In this document: positions 23,101 to 35,199 of the stretch, piece after piece
Position numbering within the stretch: position 1 is the first letter of the stretch
How the letters are laid out: the number at the start of each line of letters is the position of its first letter
Program-made: the position numbers and the translations under genes
From: Drechslerella dactyloides
Lineage: Eukaryota > Ascomycota > Orbiliomycetes > Orbiliales > Orbiliaceae
DNA length: 64,000 nucleotides
Direction of reading: 5' to 3'
Assembly: GCA_020064725.1 (NCBI GenBank)
Contig: JAGTWJ010000002.1
Span: 1,674,001 to 1,738,000 of the forward strand
Notes under the pieces: generated by a model
The model's database searches: none
Told to the model about the DNA's origin: nothing
Seen by the model: the letters and a program-made list of their open reading frames with translations, nothing else

Positions 23101-25699
23101 TGGGTGTGTACCTGTTTACTTTGTGCCCAGGTAACATCCAGTGGGCCCCTAATTAGTACCTTCCTGCAGGGCCTGCAACTTACTTTGGTAGCGACATTCT
23201 CTGCAAGCGTGCCTGGAGATCTCGCACACGGCTCCGACGGAAATATACTACTTGTTAGAGTGCCGCCTCGAAATAGGTGCACGTACATGTATTCACCCTT
23301 GAGAATGCCGCCAGTCAATTTACTCCCGATCGGCGCCCAGGCGGGCTCCGTGGTGGACAGCACCTCTGACCGGTAGCAATCTAATACATGCTGCTGCCAT
23401 GCGTCTTGGTGGCGTTGGTTCATATTCTGGCTTTCCCTGAAGGTCTTATTGCACCAGCACCGAGGTGATTCTCGATAGCACCGAACCCAAGAAGAGCACT
23501 TGTAATGGAGTTCCCGACATCCAAACAGGGCATCCATGATACAGGTATGTCTATACATGCATACACGCATGGGAAACGGGATGGAGGGGAGGACCGGTCC
23601 CATGAATGCCTCCGGTGCCCGAGGGCTGTTTCAGCCGCGTGCATAAAGGCCTTGATCGTAGCATTCGCCGGCGTATCAAGCAGCGCAGACAAAGTAATAA
23701 GTGGAAGCGCACTGCTCAGTCTTTGCTTGAGAAGTGTGCACTTAAGTCAAGTAAGTAAGTATAAGTACTTACCGGAGTACTTATACTTGGTCAATTATAG
23801 CACCAGTTATGCACCGTATTTGCATCTAATGTCATATTTGTCCAAAGTTTCGGGGGGGAAGCAATCAAGGCTACCTAGGCATGCTAAAAACACCAAACAC
23901 GGTTCTGATTCACAATACCCCGAGGATTCCAGGAAAGAGCGAAAGCTCGAGAGCGAAACAGCCAGGCTGCTACATTCATCGAAGGGACCGCACACGTCCG
24001 GTTCAATTCCGATGCAAAATGCAATCGACAAAGCTCTGTCGAAAACACCGAGATACCGGATTTTGCCCAGCTCCCGGATGCTCAACTCCGCCGCCTCCTC
24101 TCCCTCCTCCTCCTCATCTCCTTCGAAGCCTGCAGCGTATGCATCCGCCTCTCCACCAAAGCACGCGAGGGAGTTTTGAGACGCCTGTGAGGTTCTTTAC
24201 GTCCCAAGCAAGCATATGCACAAGCGACCGCCTTCTCAAGTGCATACGTGCTTATATGCTTGCACGCTTGATCAATACACAAGTCCTCACCGAGCTATCC
24301 GTCCAAGATGCCTCCGCTCCAGGTACTTACTGGATGCGTGAGTGCAGCTGCAATGCGCCATCGCCAATCGCCATCGCCATAGCCACAGCCACAGCCATAC
24401 GTGAGCACTTGCCGACTTGAGCACCAGACCGCGTCCGGTCGTCAGAACTGACTAAACGCACCTCGACCGTATTCGGGGCCCTGGTGGACTCCGAGAGGTT
24501 AGGTAAGCAGGGGCGTCCTCCCTGATTGGCTGTAAGTCGCCGAGTGCCCGGAAAGACTAAATCTGAGACATGAGTTCGAGGGCGTCCACCTGCACTCAAT
24601 CAGGTCTGCCCCAGTCTCAGTTCTCCGTCAACCCAGTCCGAAAGGGAACTGGGAAGGAGCAAAAGCAAAAGGTCGAGGTCTAAAGTCTGTCGTGGTCGCA
24701 GTTCTTGAAGGAGCAAGAGTTAGGTAAAGTATGTGCTTTGAGACGGAGTTATACCGACATTGCGCTGGGACGGATGCACATACTCAAGACTCCAGTCCAG
24801 CAGCGCTGGAGGCCTGCCCACGAAGAACTTTGAGACGGCAAAAAGAAAAGAAAAGGCCACTGGTCGCCCAGACTTCGAGAAGCGGACGAAGAAGAAAACA
24901 TTGCTGCAGAATCGCTGGGGCACGAATAAAATCCCCTTTTTAATCAGGCGCTCCTCGAGTCTAAATTCCATCACAGACAAGAAGGAACAAAAAAAAAAAA
25001 AAAAAAGGTCTTTGACAGAGCGAAAAGGCCATTTTCTGCGTGTTGCTTTTGCCTTCCCTTTTTCCCCTTCCCTTTTTTCCTTTCAAAAAAATATTTCATC
25101 TTACATTTTTATTTGAGCCCAGCAGCGGTCCTTTGGCGTATCTTATTTTATTTTCAATCTGTGCTTTCGAATTCCTCTCTTTCCTCAACAGGGCACCACC
25201 GCTGCCACCACCCCGTACCGCAATTGTCATCGTCACCGCCATAATCGCTGTCGCCGTCGTTGTTATCATCGGCCTGCCCACGCCCTTTTCTCCCTCTCTT
25301 CGGACAAGTCAGCGGAACCAGCCGAGTTGGGCCCCCCTTCAACTGCCTGCCCTGGACAGCATACTTCAGGACAACGGCCGGCCGAACCTTTCTTTCTGGC
25401 ATCCTCTGGTATACCTCGACCTTCTGCCCAGCATCCACTACCGGGCCATTCTAGACGCTATATTTTAAACGCTTGTGCACTTATTCGCTTGAGTCCTGCT
25501 GGTATACGTTATATTCTCCTGTTCGGTGATACCAGTCCTCGCTTTCAAGCACTTCTTCCGCGCACATACTTGTTACCAACCCACATATCTCCTTACAAAT
25601 CCTCGGAATTCTTCAGCATCTTTCTTTCTTCCATCCGTCATTCTTTTTAATCTTACAAGTCCTATTTATCCACCCTCTCGAGGGGCGTTCCCTTCACTC

Positions 25700-25703
<4 letters not shown>

Positions 25704-25734
<31 letters not shown>
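25704..25734. repeat. Poly(dT) tract, 31 nt
   Basis: An uninterrupted T-run about 480 bp upstream of the SOK1-like start codon. Poly(dA:dT) tracts exclude nucleosomes in fungal promoters; that role here is inference. Its exact length may be unreliable in assembly. Confidence 0.7.
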
Positions 25735-26210
25735 CTCTCACCTTCTCGCTCCCTCTCTCTTCATATTCCTCCTCTTCTTCTGTAGATTTTCAACCCCTGA
25801 CACGCCTTCTCGGCCGTCGGTTCCACCTTTTCACGCTGCTCCCTCGCATCTCGAGCCAGGGGTCTTTCTCACCGCCAGTCAATTCGGCGCTGCAGATATA
25901 TATTTACGTCGTTCTCCTCAACTTGATATCATCTCTTTCTTTTTCTGGCGATTATAGGGGAACGCTGGAATAAACCCAAAACGACTACATTCGCTGCGAA
26001 CACCGAATTCTCTCTGCGGATGGGGTCTTTTTGGTGAGACTCCTTGTACTAAGACGACCAGGTTCGCCTTTGCACGCTGACAATCGCGATATCTATCGAC
26101 AACGTGCCAGGTGCCCTCACGAGCGGAATAAATTGGACTGACTGGATATCTCGGACTGTTAGAGAGACCGGCGACACGGTTGGACTCTTTGGGTTCCCGC
26201 CATTACTTTG

Positions 26211-28509
26211 ATGGAACACCAGCACGCGAATTCTGCGCCTGTGCATCAAATCTCACCGACATCATCGTCTGCAGTTACGGAAAACAGTGCGGCTGGGGCC
26301 ATCCGGAGGGCGTCGTCTACAAGCATTCAACCTTCCCTCATAACAGTCGGCTCGAACACCCCAAGTTCTTCAGCCACGAAATCAGAAAGAGCCAAGCGGC
26401 CAAATATCCACTTAGACGACTACGACGAGCCAGCCAGAACGAAGCGTATAAAACGCTCCTTACAAATGGAGGAGTTCAAACTCGACGGTTCTGAAAATCA
26501 AAAGCCCCAATCGACTGGCACGGCGCCACCATCTTCAGCCCCCGTTGTTACCAGTCCCGTACCGCACGAGCCCGCGGCACAACCGTCTTGCAGCTCAGAT
26601 GCAGATACCACGGTTGCCTCTTCGTCCTCATCTTCTTCATCGTCCTCGTCCGCATCAAAGATAATGCGAGCGCGATCAATGTCCGCTCCGGCGGTTGGGC
26701 ATCAGCTACCGAACACTGTCCTCTGTTGCAGGAAAACCGTCGTTACTCCAAAATCGAAGAAGGCATTGAACGAGCCTCCCGTCAACTTGATTACCCTGAA
26801 AGAACTTGACCTGAAGGAAATATTGAACAACCCCCGTCTTCGTCACGATATATACTTCGACGCTGCGCTACATTTCCGACCAAACTTGGATGGACAGCGG
26901 GGACAGAAGAAGAAAGCACAAGCGGATAATTACTGGGAAAATATTGTCCGAGAGTGTGAGGCCATCCGAAGGAATCAAATCGGTCTTCAAAGAGGCGTCA
27001 CGGCACGCATACAACCCAAGAGGCTTATGCTTCTTCTCGACACCATGCGTGACATTCTCTTGAGTCTTGTACCGACGCGGGACCAGAAGACTGTGGAGCA
27101 AGTATTTGACCAGCAGCTCATGATCCAGCAACTTGAATACGGTCTTCTGAATTTTGAAGGGCTGGCGACCTGGCTAGCTGGGCTCCTTAAGGCTCATTGT
27201 GCTCCTATGAGGGACACGTGGGTTGATGATATGGTTGGCAAAATCAAAGATGGTGTGGCTCGTGACAGCCCACGTCTTCTGGTCGAGGGTCTGAGATCGG
27301 TTTTCGGAATCCTCGAAGCAATGAAACTTGTAAGTGTATCCTTGCCCACAGCAGAAACACGTTGCTTGCATTATGGGAAAGATATCTTGAAACCGATAAC
27401 ACGTCTTTGGTGCATTTCCGGCCTTCGACTATCTTTTCTTCTGCCTCTTGCAGCTTGAATTGAACTCTGCGAATAATCGTGCTTAAAAATCGTGATCAAA
27501 TTTCTGACCTCGTTGCCCTACTCTTTAGGATGTTGCAAACCATCAGATTCGAACATTAAGGCCGTATCTTGTAAGCACTGCTGCGGAATTCGAAAGAGAG
27601 CATTTCCAAAAGAGAATACAGAAGGGAACCTTGTGTGTATCAGAAACGCAGGACTGGTATCATGAACTCGTTGCGAAACGCAGAGCTGCCAACGAGGCAC
27701 AAGACTACCTCGAAATTCTCACTATGGGTGTTCTCGAACGACTAGCTCCCTCCAAACCCCACCTAAAGCCGCCGGCCACATTCACATTCGACCTAGAGAG
27801 GCTAGAGGCAATCAGATTCGACATCAGAGAAGATGTGAATATGAAAACCTGTTTACTACTATTTCGAAGTCTCGTTTCCGGTCTCAACAAGAGCCAAGAG
27901 GTGGAAAAAGATGCCTACGCTCCCCTTACTACCGCCATCCAAGCGATTAACGGCGATGAAGAGGTTTCGGAACGCTGGCAGCGTAACTCTCCAGCCCTAG
28001 CCCTGCAAATCGCGCAAGCTGCAACATCATATGCTCACGGCAAAACAAACTCAAAGTCATTCCCGGATGCGCACGTTGTCTCGTTTGCAGAAAGCTGGCT
28101 TGGGCAGCATCTACGACCTCAATCGGCGCTTTACCAATCCTTTGAACGAAAGGTAATCAGCGCCATCGGACTGAAGACGCATGCCATCCTCAAAGCCTGG
28201 GCCCATCAGAAGAACCCTGAATTCGACCAACTCCCCAACACTGTCATGGGATTACCTGCCGACTTCGCATCGATACCGCAGCAGCTGGCCAAGATTCTCA
28301 ATCTTCATTGGCGAGTATTTGAGAAGCTCTATGTTTCTGCAGCAAATTCTCCAACTCCGGCTCTTAAAGCCGACGTGGCCCTATCTGCTGTTCGCCCCGA
28401 GGGGACCTCTTCTGAAGCCTCCGAGACTGTACGTCTTGGCAAGAAAAAGGTAGCGCACGGGCTGTCAGACGTGGCTTTCCAGCATGTTGAGAGAAGAGGG
28501 CTGCTATAG
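26211..28509 (+). CDS. Tcp11/SOK1 family protein
   Basis: Tcp11 family; in yeast SOK1 is a high-copy suppressor of loss of protein kinase A, so a role in cAMP/PKA signalling is plausible but inferred. Exons 26211-27329 and 27529-28509 encode 699 residues; the 199 nt intron (gtaagt...ctctttag) joins LEAMKL to DVANHQIRTLRPYL. The first 190 residues are disordered and Ser/Pro-rich, with a run of about 12 serines (near residues 138-149). The alpha-helical Tcp11 domain spans about 190-690: NLITLKELDLKEI, GLQRGVTARIQPKRL, QQLMIQQLEYGLLNFEGLA, LRPYLVSTAAEFEREHF. The ATG at 26,211 follows an in-frame TTG; no upstream in-frame ATG is better supported. A long pyrimidine-rich leader precedes it. Confidence 0.88.
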
Positions 28510-29316
28510 CGCGACTTCTCCTCCGGATGCCTTCGGTTTAATCCCAAGGCAAGATCTTTCTAATACCCTTACCTTTCGCGCCTTCACACTATCAAGCCTT
28601 TTCTCCCTTGCGATCGTTTCGTTGCTGTGGTCGGTCATCATGAACAGCATGGGTTAAAATAACATTTTCTCACTTGGCATTGATGCACTTTACAGGAGTA
28701 AACCATTAGACTTGTACATCTTCGGCTTGATAATCTGCTGTTCGGTCATATAGAGCGGTGTCTGTTTCGTTTGTTGATTTACTGTGTTTTTTCCTTTGTT
28801 CCTTCTAGTTCTACATCTTGCTTGCCGTTATAGCATCATCCTTGTTGTTTCTTTGTATTGGATTTATTGGCCGGCGTTCTGACTCGTTCACTTAATGGCC
28901 TGCTGCGTCTTAGCGTTGTTGATTGCATATTGGAGCACTTTGAATGTATAGTACTGTACCTCAAAAAGCTATTATCGTGAGCTCTGATACGCGCAGGCGA
29001 GGCTTCTCTCAGAGCCAGCAGACACTGTTGGCTATAGCTGGCAACGCCAGATCAAGTAATGTTACCTTTATATTTTGCAACAAACCAGCACTTCACAACA
29101 CACAATCGTTGAATCGTTGAATGGTAGTAAGCATACTGGATGACTGCATCATCGACTTGGACGCGCCGACATCACTCCCGTCCAAATCTGCCACAGTTAT
29201 CATCACACTTCTTCCCCCAAGTCTTTTTGTTTTTCAAGCCTCATCATCCACACAGCTCCTCCAACGCGACCGGACCAAGCAAAAAGAGATCAAGGCATTC
29301 ATCACCGATCATAATC
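28510..29316. other. Intergenic region after SOK1-like gene
   Basis: About 0.8 kb of 3' UTR and promoter sequence, T-rich in its first half. No open frame with recognisable composition was found. Confidence 0.4.
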
Positions 29317-30311
29317 ATGGGCAAGATAACGTATTGCCCATTATTTTATCTTCTCAACCTACTGAGAATCATCACTCTTTCCTCCCTGGCATGTTGTGCC
29401 GTGGCCTTGCTCGCATGTGTGGTGAGTGGGCTTCGAGATAACAAGGTATCATCGTAACACCTTCTGCTTGGCTTTGGTGAAGGGCGGTCGGTCTGACTTG
29501 GCACACAGCTTTCATTCTTCGTCTGCGCAAACCTACTTCTGCTCTTCCTGATGTCGTTGCTCCTAATCACCATCGAGCTCGACGTATTTCAGTCCTATTG
29601 GAGAAAAAGATGGCCTTGTTTCGGTCCCCAATCTTCTTTGATCACTCTCGGAATATGCATACTGGTCCTCGCCTTCCAGATTTTCGGCGCTTTGAGCGGA
29701 CCCATGTCAACAGCCATCGTGGGTCGCGATATTCGCTCCTTTGATCTAGGTACAGCAATAGTAGCGACAGTGGCCGGGTCTTCAAACATTTTGGTGGTAG
29801 GTATTGATCTAATCGGGACAGTGATCGAATAGGGATCACAAACTGATAACGCATGGAGACTGACGCACTGTCTGCGAACCAGAGCCTCATCTGTTACCGC
29901 AAATATCGCGATATTCCCATCAAAGATATCCGCCGGAAGGGCTTGCATCCAGCTAGGATGGAATTCGACCTATCGAGACGTACACCTCCTTTTGATACGC
30001 AGGCAAACGAACAAGCACTCCCAGGATTAAGGCCGGAGCACCATCAATCAACAGCTGGTAATCACGGGAACACAGAAAATGCAGAAGGCTTATCAGACCG
30101 ACAAGAGAACAGGAGATGCAGAGATACGGAAGCCAGCGCCTACTCGATCCCTACCTATTACCAGAATGCGGGAAACGGCAGGTCCTATCTCGATGATCAT
30201 TCTCTCAGCGGTCCTCATTTCCAGCCGCCCAAGCCCGCAAAAACATCGAATCGCAGGAAGAGATGGAGTGATGTGCTCTCACATCCATTTGGCCAGCCCA
30301 ATAGATATTGA
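29317..30311 (+). CDS. Small polytopic membrane protein (probable DUF7598-type)
   Basis: Function unknown. Exons 29317-29445, 29509-29796 and 29883-30311 give 281 residues. Four hydrophobic segments are visible: about residues 8-37 (LFYLLNLLRIITLSSLACCA onward), 44-67 (LSFFVCANLLLLFLMSLLL), 84-104 (LITLGICILVLAFQIFGAL) and 122-147 (LGTAIVATVAGSSNILV joined to SLICYRK). A conserved-looking loop VFQSYWRKRWPCFGP sits between the second and third. The C-terminal 130 residues are hydrophilic and disordered. The architecture resembles fungal four-TM proteins annotated as DUF7598, which I name with caution. If the last intron is not spliced the protein ends at 29,832 with 152+ residues; the in-frame continuation RKYRDIPIKDIRRKG makes splicing more likely. 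Confidence 0.68.
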
Positions 30312-32273
30312 GATTGGCCAATGAGAAGCATGGGTGGGATCTAGTCGATGGGCGGTTGTACTCCTGCGTTCTGCGCGTTGGGAAGGACGAGTCGCTCCAT
30401 GGTATGGTTCAATGGAGGGGAGTCGTCAGCAGGGTTTCTGTCGTGTTTAAAGTCGATTTGAGTGACAGCCTGGATAATCTGCACCAATGCTGTCTCCTTT
30501 GCCGATGTTTCAAAGAGAGAGCTGAGTACGTCAGTACTTAAGTAGCTATAGTGTATCTTATTGATTACACACGCTCGAGTGGTATCGGCAGCTCAGACAT
30601 TTTACTTTATACTCTTAGAGCGGGTACCGCAAGGAGATGGCAGTACACATCCAATACACCCTTCTACACCAAGCTTAGTAAATAGATTGGATTGTTCTGA
30701 GTAGTAGTATGTTCGCTATTCCGGACTTCTCACCAAAGCACTGAGCATATTGCGAATACTCAATGCAAATGAAGAAATAGCATGACTAATATTGGCAATA
30801 TCACCACAGGGTGATATTAAAATAGCTTTTTGACCTCAAAAGGGCACAGGAGAAGAGACTCCCAATGAGGCTTCGAAAGCGCCAAACGACTACTGTTTTT
30901 ACGAGCTTTGGAGCCATCTTATAAAATCGCAGCTGGACCCGCGATGCCTCGCGCGCGACATGGTGAGTCTCCTGATTTCAGCAGCCAGGGCTGGCTTTGG
31001 AATGCATGTATCTACAAGCACATGCGCAGACTATATACACGGTGCGGAGGGTGCACGTTGGATGCCCCAGGCCAAATATGCTTCGTACAAATCGAGAGGT
31101 CCCGATTGTGGGTAGTAAGCGGTTGAGTCGCCCTGGTCGATAGTGTGGGGCAGAAAGATAAAGAGAAAAGAGATGGTAGCGCGTCTTGCGACACCGCGAT
31201 CGACTTGTCGCGGTGATGGAGAGGAAGAGCGCAGATTCAACGCCCAATGAGAGGTGGGATGGGTGATGAGAGTGGAGGAAATTTTCGGTCCGCAGGGAAG
31301 AGGAGGAAAAAAAAAAAAGGGTCGCAATGCAACACATCCAAATAAGATAAAAGTGCCACCATCTCGGACAGGCCGGAAACAAAAACTTGTTTCTTGACCC
31401 CTTCCGGCCCCGTTGAACAATCGCCCCTCTCGTCCTGTCCCCACATTTTTCATGGGATGCCCCTGCCCACTTGGACACCGATCTGGTTGCAGACACACAA
31501 TTGAGGCTCAGCAATCTTTCAGGGCCCCGCCGACGCAGGGCCTGTCTTGCAAACGAAACGTAGGCCGCCAGCGCCGTTTCAGGCACAGGGGATGTCGCGT
31601 CCCGTATCCAGCCAGCTAGCGAGGCGAATTTCGACTCCGTGAAGCTCCCAGAGTCTCGTGTTCCATATCGTTACACATCCTGTTTCGACAGACATCAAGG
31701 GGAACGCAATCCGCAGCTGCGCTACCAAGATGGATGGATTTGCTCACAGACGGCTTCCGGGCCCTCGGATATCGGGACCACCGCCAAAAGTACTTAAGTG
31801 AGGACCGCCTCTCTCTTCTTCGCCCTCTCCTTTCTCTTCTCCTTGTCGTACCACGGAGCTGTATCATTGCCAAAGTCTTACCGGGTATCGCCCACCCTCC
31901 TACATTCATTTTGATCTTTTCTTCTTCACATTTCGCTTCGTCTCGTCGCTGGTGCGTCGAATCATATTTTATCGCTCCCTTTTGTTGATCGATAACAACT
32001 GCAGACGTGCTCCTTGTTCACCTGCGCTTATTCACGATCTAATTTTTTGATCAAAGCAGTCGATAACGGAGGCTAGAACTCGGTTCTTACTGTGTATCTA
32101 TCTATCTGTCTGCCTCCGAGCACACTCATCGGCCAGTCCGTTCTCCGCTGTGCGGATCAAGTTTTTTGCGTCCACAAGCTGTTCGTTACCGCCTTGTGCT
32201 AGCTTGCCAATCCCGACGTTGAAACACCAAATCTTGACCGCTCCCACGCCGGCTGCTAGCTAAGAGTACCAGA
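30312..32273. other. 2 kb intergenic region upstream of cupredoxin gene
   Basis: No gene recognised. It contains a TACTTAAGTA motif near 30,535 and another near 31,792, an A-run of about 12 near 31,308, and from 31,800 a pyrimidine-rich leader with tatctatctgtctg near 32,097. A 202-codon minus-strand frame (30,978-31,586) shows no family features. Confidence 0.45.
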
Positions 32274-33242
32274 ATGTACAAATCACTGTTGTCGGTCTCG
32301 TTGCTCGTCTCCGGTGTGCTTGGTACCCAGCATGGATATCCAGAGGCAGCTGCTTACACACCAATATCGACAACTTGCACTACAAGCTGGCCTATGAATA
32401 CCGCGCACCCTGCCGAGCTGGCCCCACCACCCTCTTATGCACCTCTCCCGGCCCAGGAGTATGCTGCTTCCAAGGTCCACACTGTTATAGTAGGAGGTGA
32501 CGCCGGTCTGGTATATAGTCCACAATCCACCATGGCCGCGATGGGCGACGTTGTGGAGTTTCACTTTATGAAACAGAATCACTCAGTCACCCAGTCTTCG
32601 TTCCTCAAGCCTTGCGTCCGACTGCCTGAGGGTGTGGATTCCGGCCTCATGCCCAATCCTAACAATACTATTGTCCCGCCTCCGGTTTTCAAATTTACCG
32701 TCAAAACGACAGAACCTACATGTAAGTTGCAGCGCCATGTGTGCAATCATTTGATTGATATAATGACGGGTAGTGACACAGGCTAACATCTTAACGCAGG
32801 GTTCTATTGCAAACAACGGACCGGGACGCATTGTGGGAAAGGGATGGTTTTTGCCATCAACCCGACAGCTGAGAAGTCCTTTGACAAATTCAGATCGATG
32901 GCGATAGCCCAAAATGGGACGGATGCTGCGCCCCCCCCGCCCGTGGGTGTGCCAACGGACGCTGTCGCACCTGTTGCTAGCAATACCGTGACATTAGTAG
33001 CCGGTAATCCGAGTGCCACGAACCCCGCGCAAGTTGGCATCGCCACGACCGTCAGCGGCAATGGAAATGGTGCTGGTGGCGCCTGCCAATGTCAATGCTT
33101 TTGCGGTGTTGCTGCATATCCCGCTGGCGTTGGTATGAACAACTATGGTGGTATGCCTGGCGCTTTACCGGCACCTTGGGCGACAAGCACGGGAGCGGCA
33201 GCGGCAGCTACTGACGGTCCAGGTGGATATTATAAGATATGA
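32274..33242 (+). CDS. Secreted cupredoxin-like (plastocyanin-fold) protein
   Basis: Extracellular serine-rich/cupredoxin type protein of fungi; role in copper binding or cell wall is inferred. Exons 32274-32721 and 32800-33242 give 296 residues. A signal peptide (MYKSLLSVSLLVSGVLG) is followed by the cupredoxin domain at about residues 68-170: VHTVIVGGDAGLVYSPQ, GDVVEFHFMKQNHSVTQSSF and, across the intron, WFYCKQRTGTHCGKGMVF. The type-1 copper ligand set is present: His103, Cys153, His160, Met165; Cys114 and Cys161 could form the disulfide. The intron falls exactly in the Trp codon before FYC. The C-terminal third is Ala/Gly/Thr/Val-rich with a cysteine cluster ACQCQCFCG and ends GGYYKI, without a clear hydrophobic GPI signal. 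Confidence 0.88.
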
Positions 33243-33750
33243 GTTGGAGTTTTGCCTTTTCTTTGTACCAAGATACCTATTTCTTTTCCCGATATTCTTT
33301 AATATAATTTTGTCCTTTGACCTTCGTCATGGCCTCTAGAAGTCGGAAGGGCTTAAAATTGTGCCTGGTTGGAAGTGGCTTCCGCCGCGCCGGTGGAGCC
33401 GAATATGTACAGTTATAGCTTATATTCTCGATGGATATCTTAATAACCTTGGTATTTTCTCCGTATTTCAGTCACTGCGCGCGCCATGTTGAAAGATGAT
33501 ACATACAGCACGGCACAGCCCTGATGAGTGGATTTTAAGAAGAAGCAAATGAGGGGGGAGAAGTATTAGTACCATTCTAGACCATATCTGCGACGGAGGT
33601 GGTACCAATTGAGTATATTCTTACTAGCGTATAAGCGGGCGCGCAGAGAGATCCTACCGCAAGACAACCAGTCATTTTGGGAGGGACAGCCTCTAACTCT
33701 TTCGGCCTAAAGTTCGCGGCAAAGATATACCGGGAGAGTGTGTGTTCACC
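33243..33750. other. Convergent intergenic region cupredoxin / UBX gene
   Basis: A 508 bp gap between convergent stop codons holding both 3' UTRs. No other feature seen. Confidence 0.4.
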
Positions 33751-34989
33751 TTAGCTCACTATCAGCGACGCCGATGGTGTTAAGTTGGCCTCTTTCAACG
33801 TCAGTCCAGAATCCAGCGGCTCTTCTAGTTTGAAAGTCTTGCGCGGGGGAAAGGTGGTTGTAAAGGCCTGAATCGTCAGGCCAGTTTCCTGAGCAAGCGA
33901 CGAAGCGACCTCGAACAGCGATGTATCCGCAGGAAATGTCTTTGTGACAGGTGGAGCACCTGGGATCTGAAAGCGGAGGCGTGCTTCCGTATGGTTTGCC
34001 GTCCCTTTGTTTAGAGGCGGCGGCGGCGCCACCACAGACGCACCGGCATTATCTATCGTCTGACCCTCCCTCTCTGCCTTGGCTTTTGCGGCCGCTTCAC
34101 GACGAGCTTGCTGCGTCGCCGCGATTTCCGCCTTAACTTTGGCTCTTGCCCTCGCATCATCTAATTTCTCCTGCTTGCGTCGCTCGATATCACGCAATTG
34201 CTCTTTCTTTCGAAGCTCCTCCTTCATCTTCTCTGATTCCTGGTCCCGCTTCCGTCTGATTGCCTACGCATAATCAGCACGGTAGTCAAAACAGAGCGTC
34301 GGAAGATCTCTCACTTCATTTTTTTTGGCATCCAAAGCGCTTTCCGCCGCCTGGTTCTTTCGTTTTTCGGCAACTCTCTGCTTCAGCTCCTCCAACCTCG
34401 CCTTCTTCTCTTCCTCTGTGAGAGGCTTCACTACCTCCGTACTTTCATCGAAATTCTGGTGTTCACTGAATTCCGCTGAATCAGATACTTTTCTATGCCA
34501 CAGCAATGACATTCCCGTTCGGTAAATTCGTGGGCCATCCTTACGTTTTTTCCGCGTGGAATTGGACAGCTTCCCAGGTCCTGAGCATTTTACCACAGTC
34601 GTTGCATCTATAGCTTTGGGCTTCTGCATTTGATTTCTGAGCATCCTCGCCGGTGTCGACTTCCGTTGGAGCCACTACCGATGGCGTTCCCGGCGCAGCT
34701 ATCTTCTCCAGTTCTTCGATTTCCGTGGCTTCGTGCGAGCTTAGCCATGTCAAGGCATCCTGTACTACTCATTTGTGAGGTTCTCTGTTATTGCGACCAT
34801 CATGACTCTTGGGATGTGATTAGAACATACGGCCGCCCGTCTGTTTTAATGCTAGATCCACTCTTCGTCCTTCGAATCTAGAATTTGCGTGGACAAGATG
34901 AAAATCAGCATCTAGTTACCGAGAAAAGGGTCTACGCTAGAAGATACATACCCCATCTCAAGGAGGAGATCTCTGTCTGTTTGGCCCAT
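33751..34989 (-). CDS. UBA - C2H2 zinc finger - UBX protein (SAKS1/UBXN1-like)
   Basis: Adaptor linking ubiquitinated clients to the Cdc48/p97 ATPase, by analogy with SAKS1/UBXN1. Minus-strand exons 34989-34952, 34877-34831, 34764-34545, 34465-34315 and 34263-33751 give 322 residues with consistent phases. The UBA domain is assembled from three small exons: MGQTDRDLLLEMG, FEGRRVDLALKQTGG, LQDALTWLSSHE. A C2H2-like finger follows (RCNDCGK ... FHAEKTEH), then a highly charged coiled coil (EEEKKARLEELKQRVAEKRK through KMKEELRKKEQLRDIE and AAAKAKAERE), and the UBX domain at about residues 235-322 (ARLRFQIPGAPPVTKTFPAD, LTLKEANLTPSASLIV). The conserved UBX cis-Pro loop is represented by TFPPRKTFKLEE. 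It is the last intact gene before the AT-rich block. Confidence 0.9.
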
Positions 34990-35199
34990 GGCTTATGTTG
35001 GTTTTCCTTGCTTTCGACGAGTTCGTAGATCTGTCGATGTTACGTGATGAGCTTATTGTTGGACGACAATTATGGAGCGAGCTACTTAGCTGATAAAGTG
35101 TAATGTCCAGACACGTCCTGTTAATATCTAAGTGCCAAGACTTCAACCGCCGACGTCGCCAGCAAGCAGCATCAGAATACACATATTGGATGCAGCGTA

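Larger units (their letters stand above)
21243..26210. other. 5 kb gene-poor region with TAAGTACTTA-type motifs; SOK1-like gene promoter
   Basis: No protein family could be recognised in any frame. Region 21,820-23,800 is enriched for variants of the palindrome TAAGTACTTA and of ACTCAAGTA (clusters at 22,015-22,060, 22,120-22,210, 22,265-22,300, 22,930-23,100 and 23,735-23,790). From 24,950 to 26,210 the sequence is pyrimidine-rich with an A-run of 18 (24,989-25,006) and a T-run of 31 (25,704-25,734), which looks like a long promoter/5' leader of the gene starting at 26,211. A 224-codon frame at 23,505-24,179 has low-complexity composition and no motif, so it is not called. Confidence 0.5.

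Noticed and set aside
23505..24179. 224-codon plus-strand frame
   Set aside because: Mixture of low-complexity Ser/Pro and repeat-derived sequence with no domain; overlapped by equally long frames on both strands.
25040..25957. Frames of 107-143 codons in the leader of the SOK1-like gene
   Set aside because: They simply translate pyrimidine tracts (Phe/Leu/Ser/Pro) and have no conserved content.
30978..31586. 202-codon minus-strand frame
   Set aside because: It is the reverse of the purine/pyrimidine-biased leader region and has no recognisable motif.
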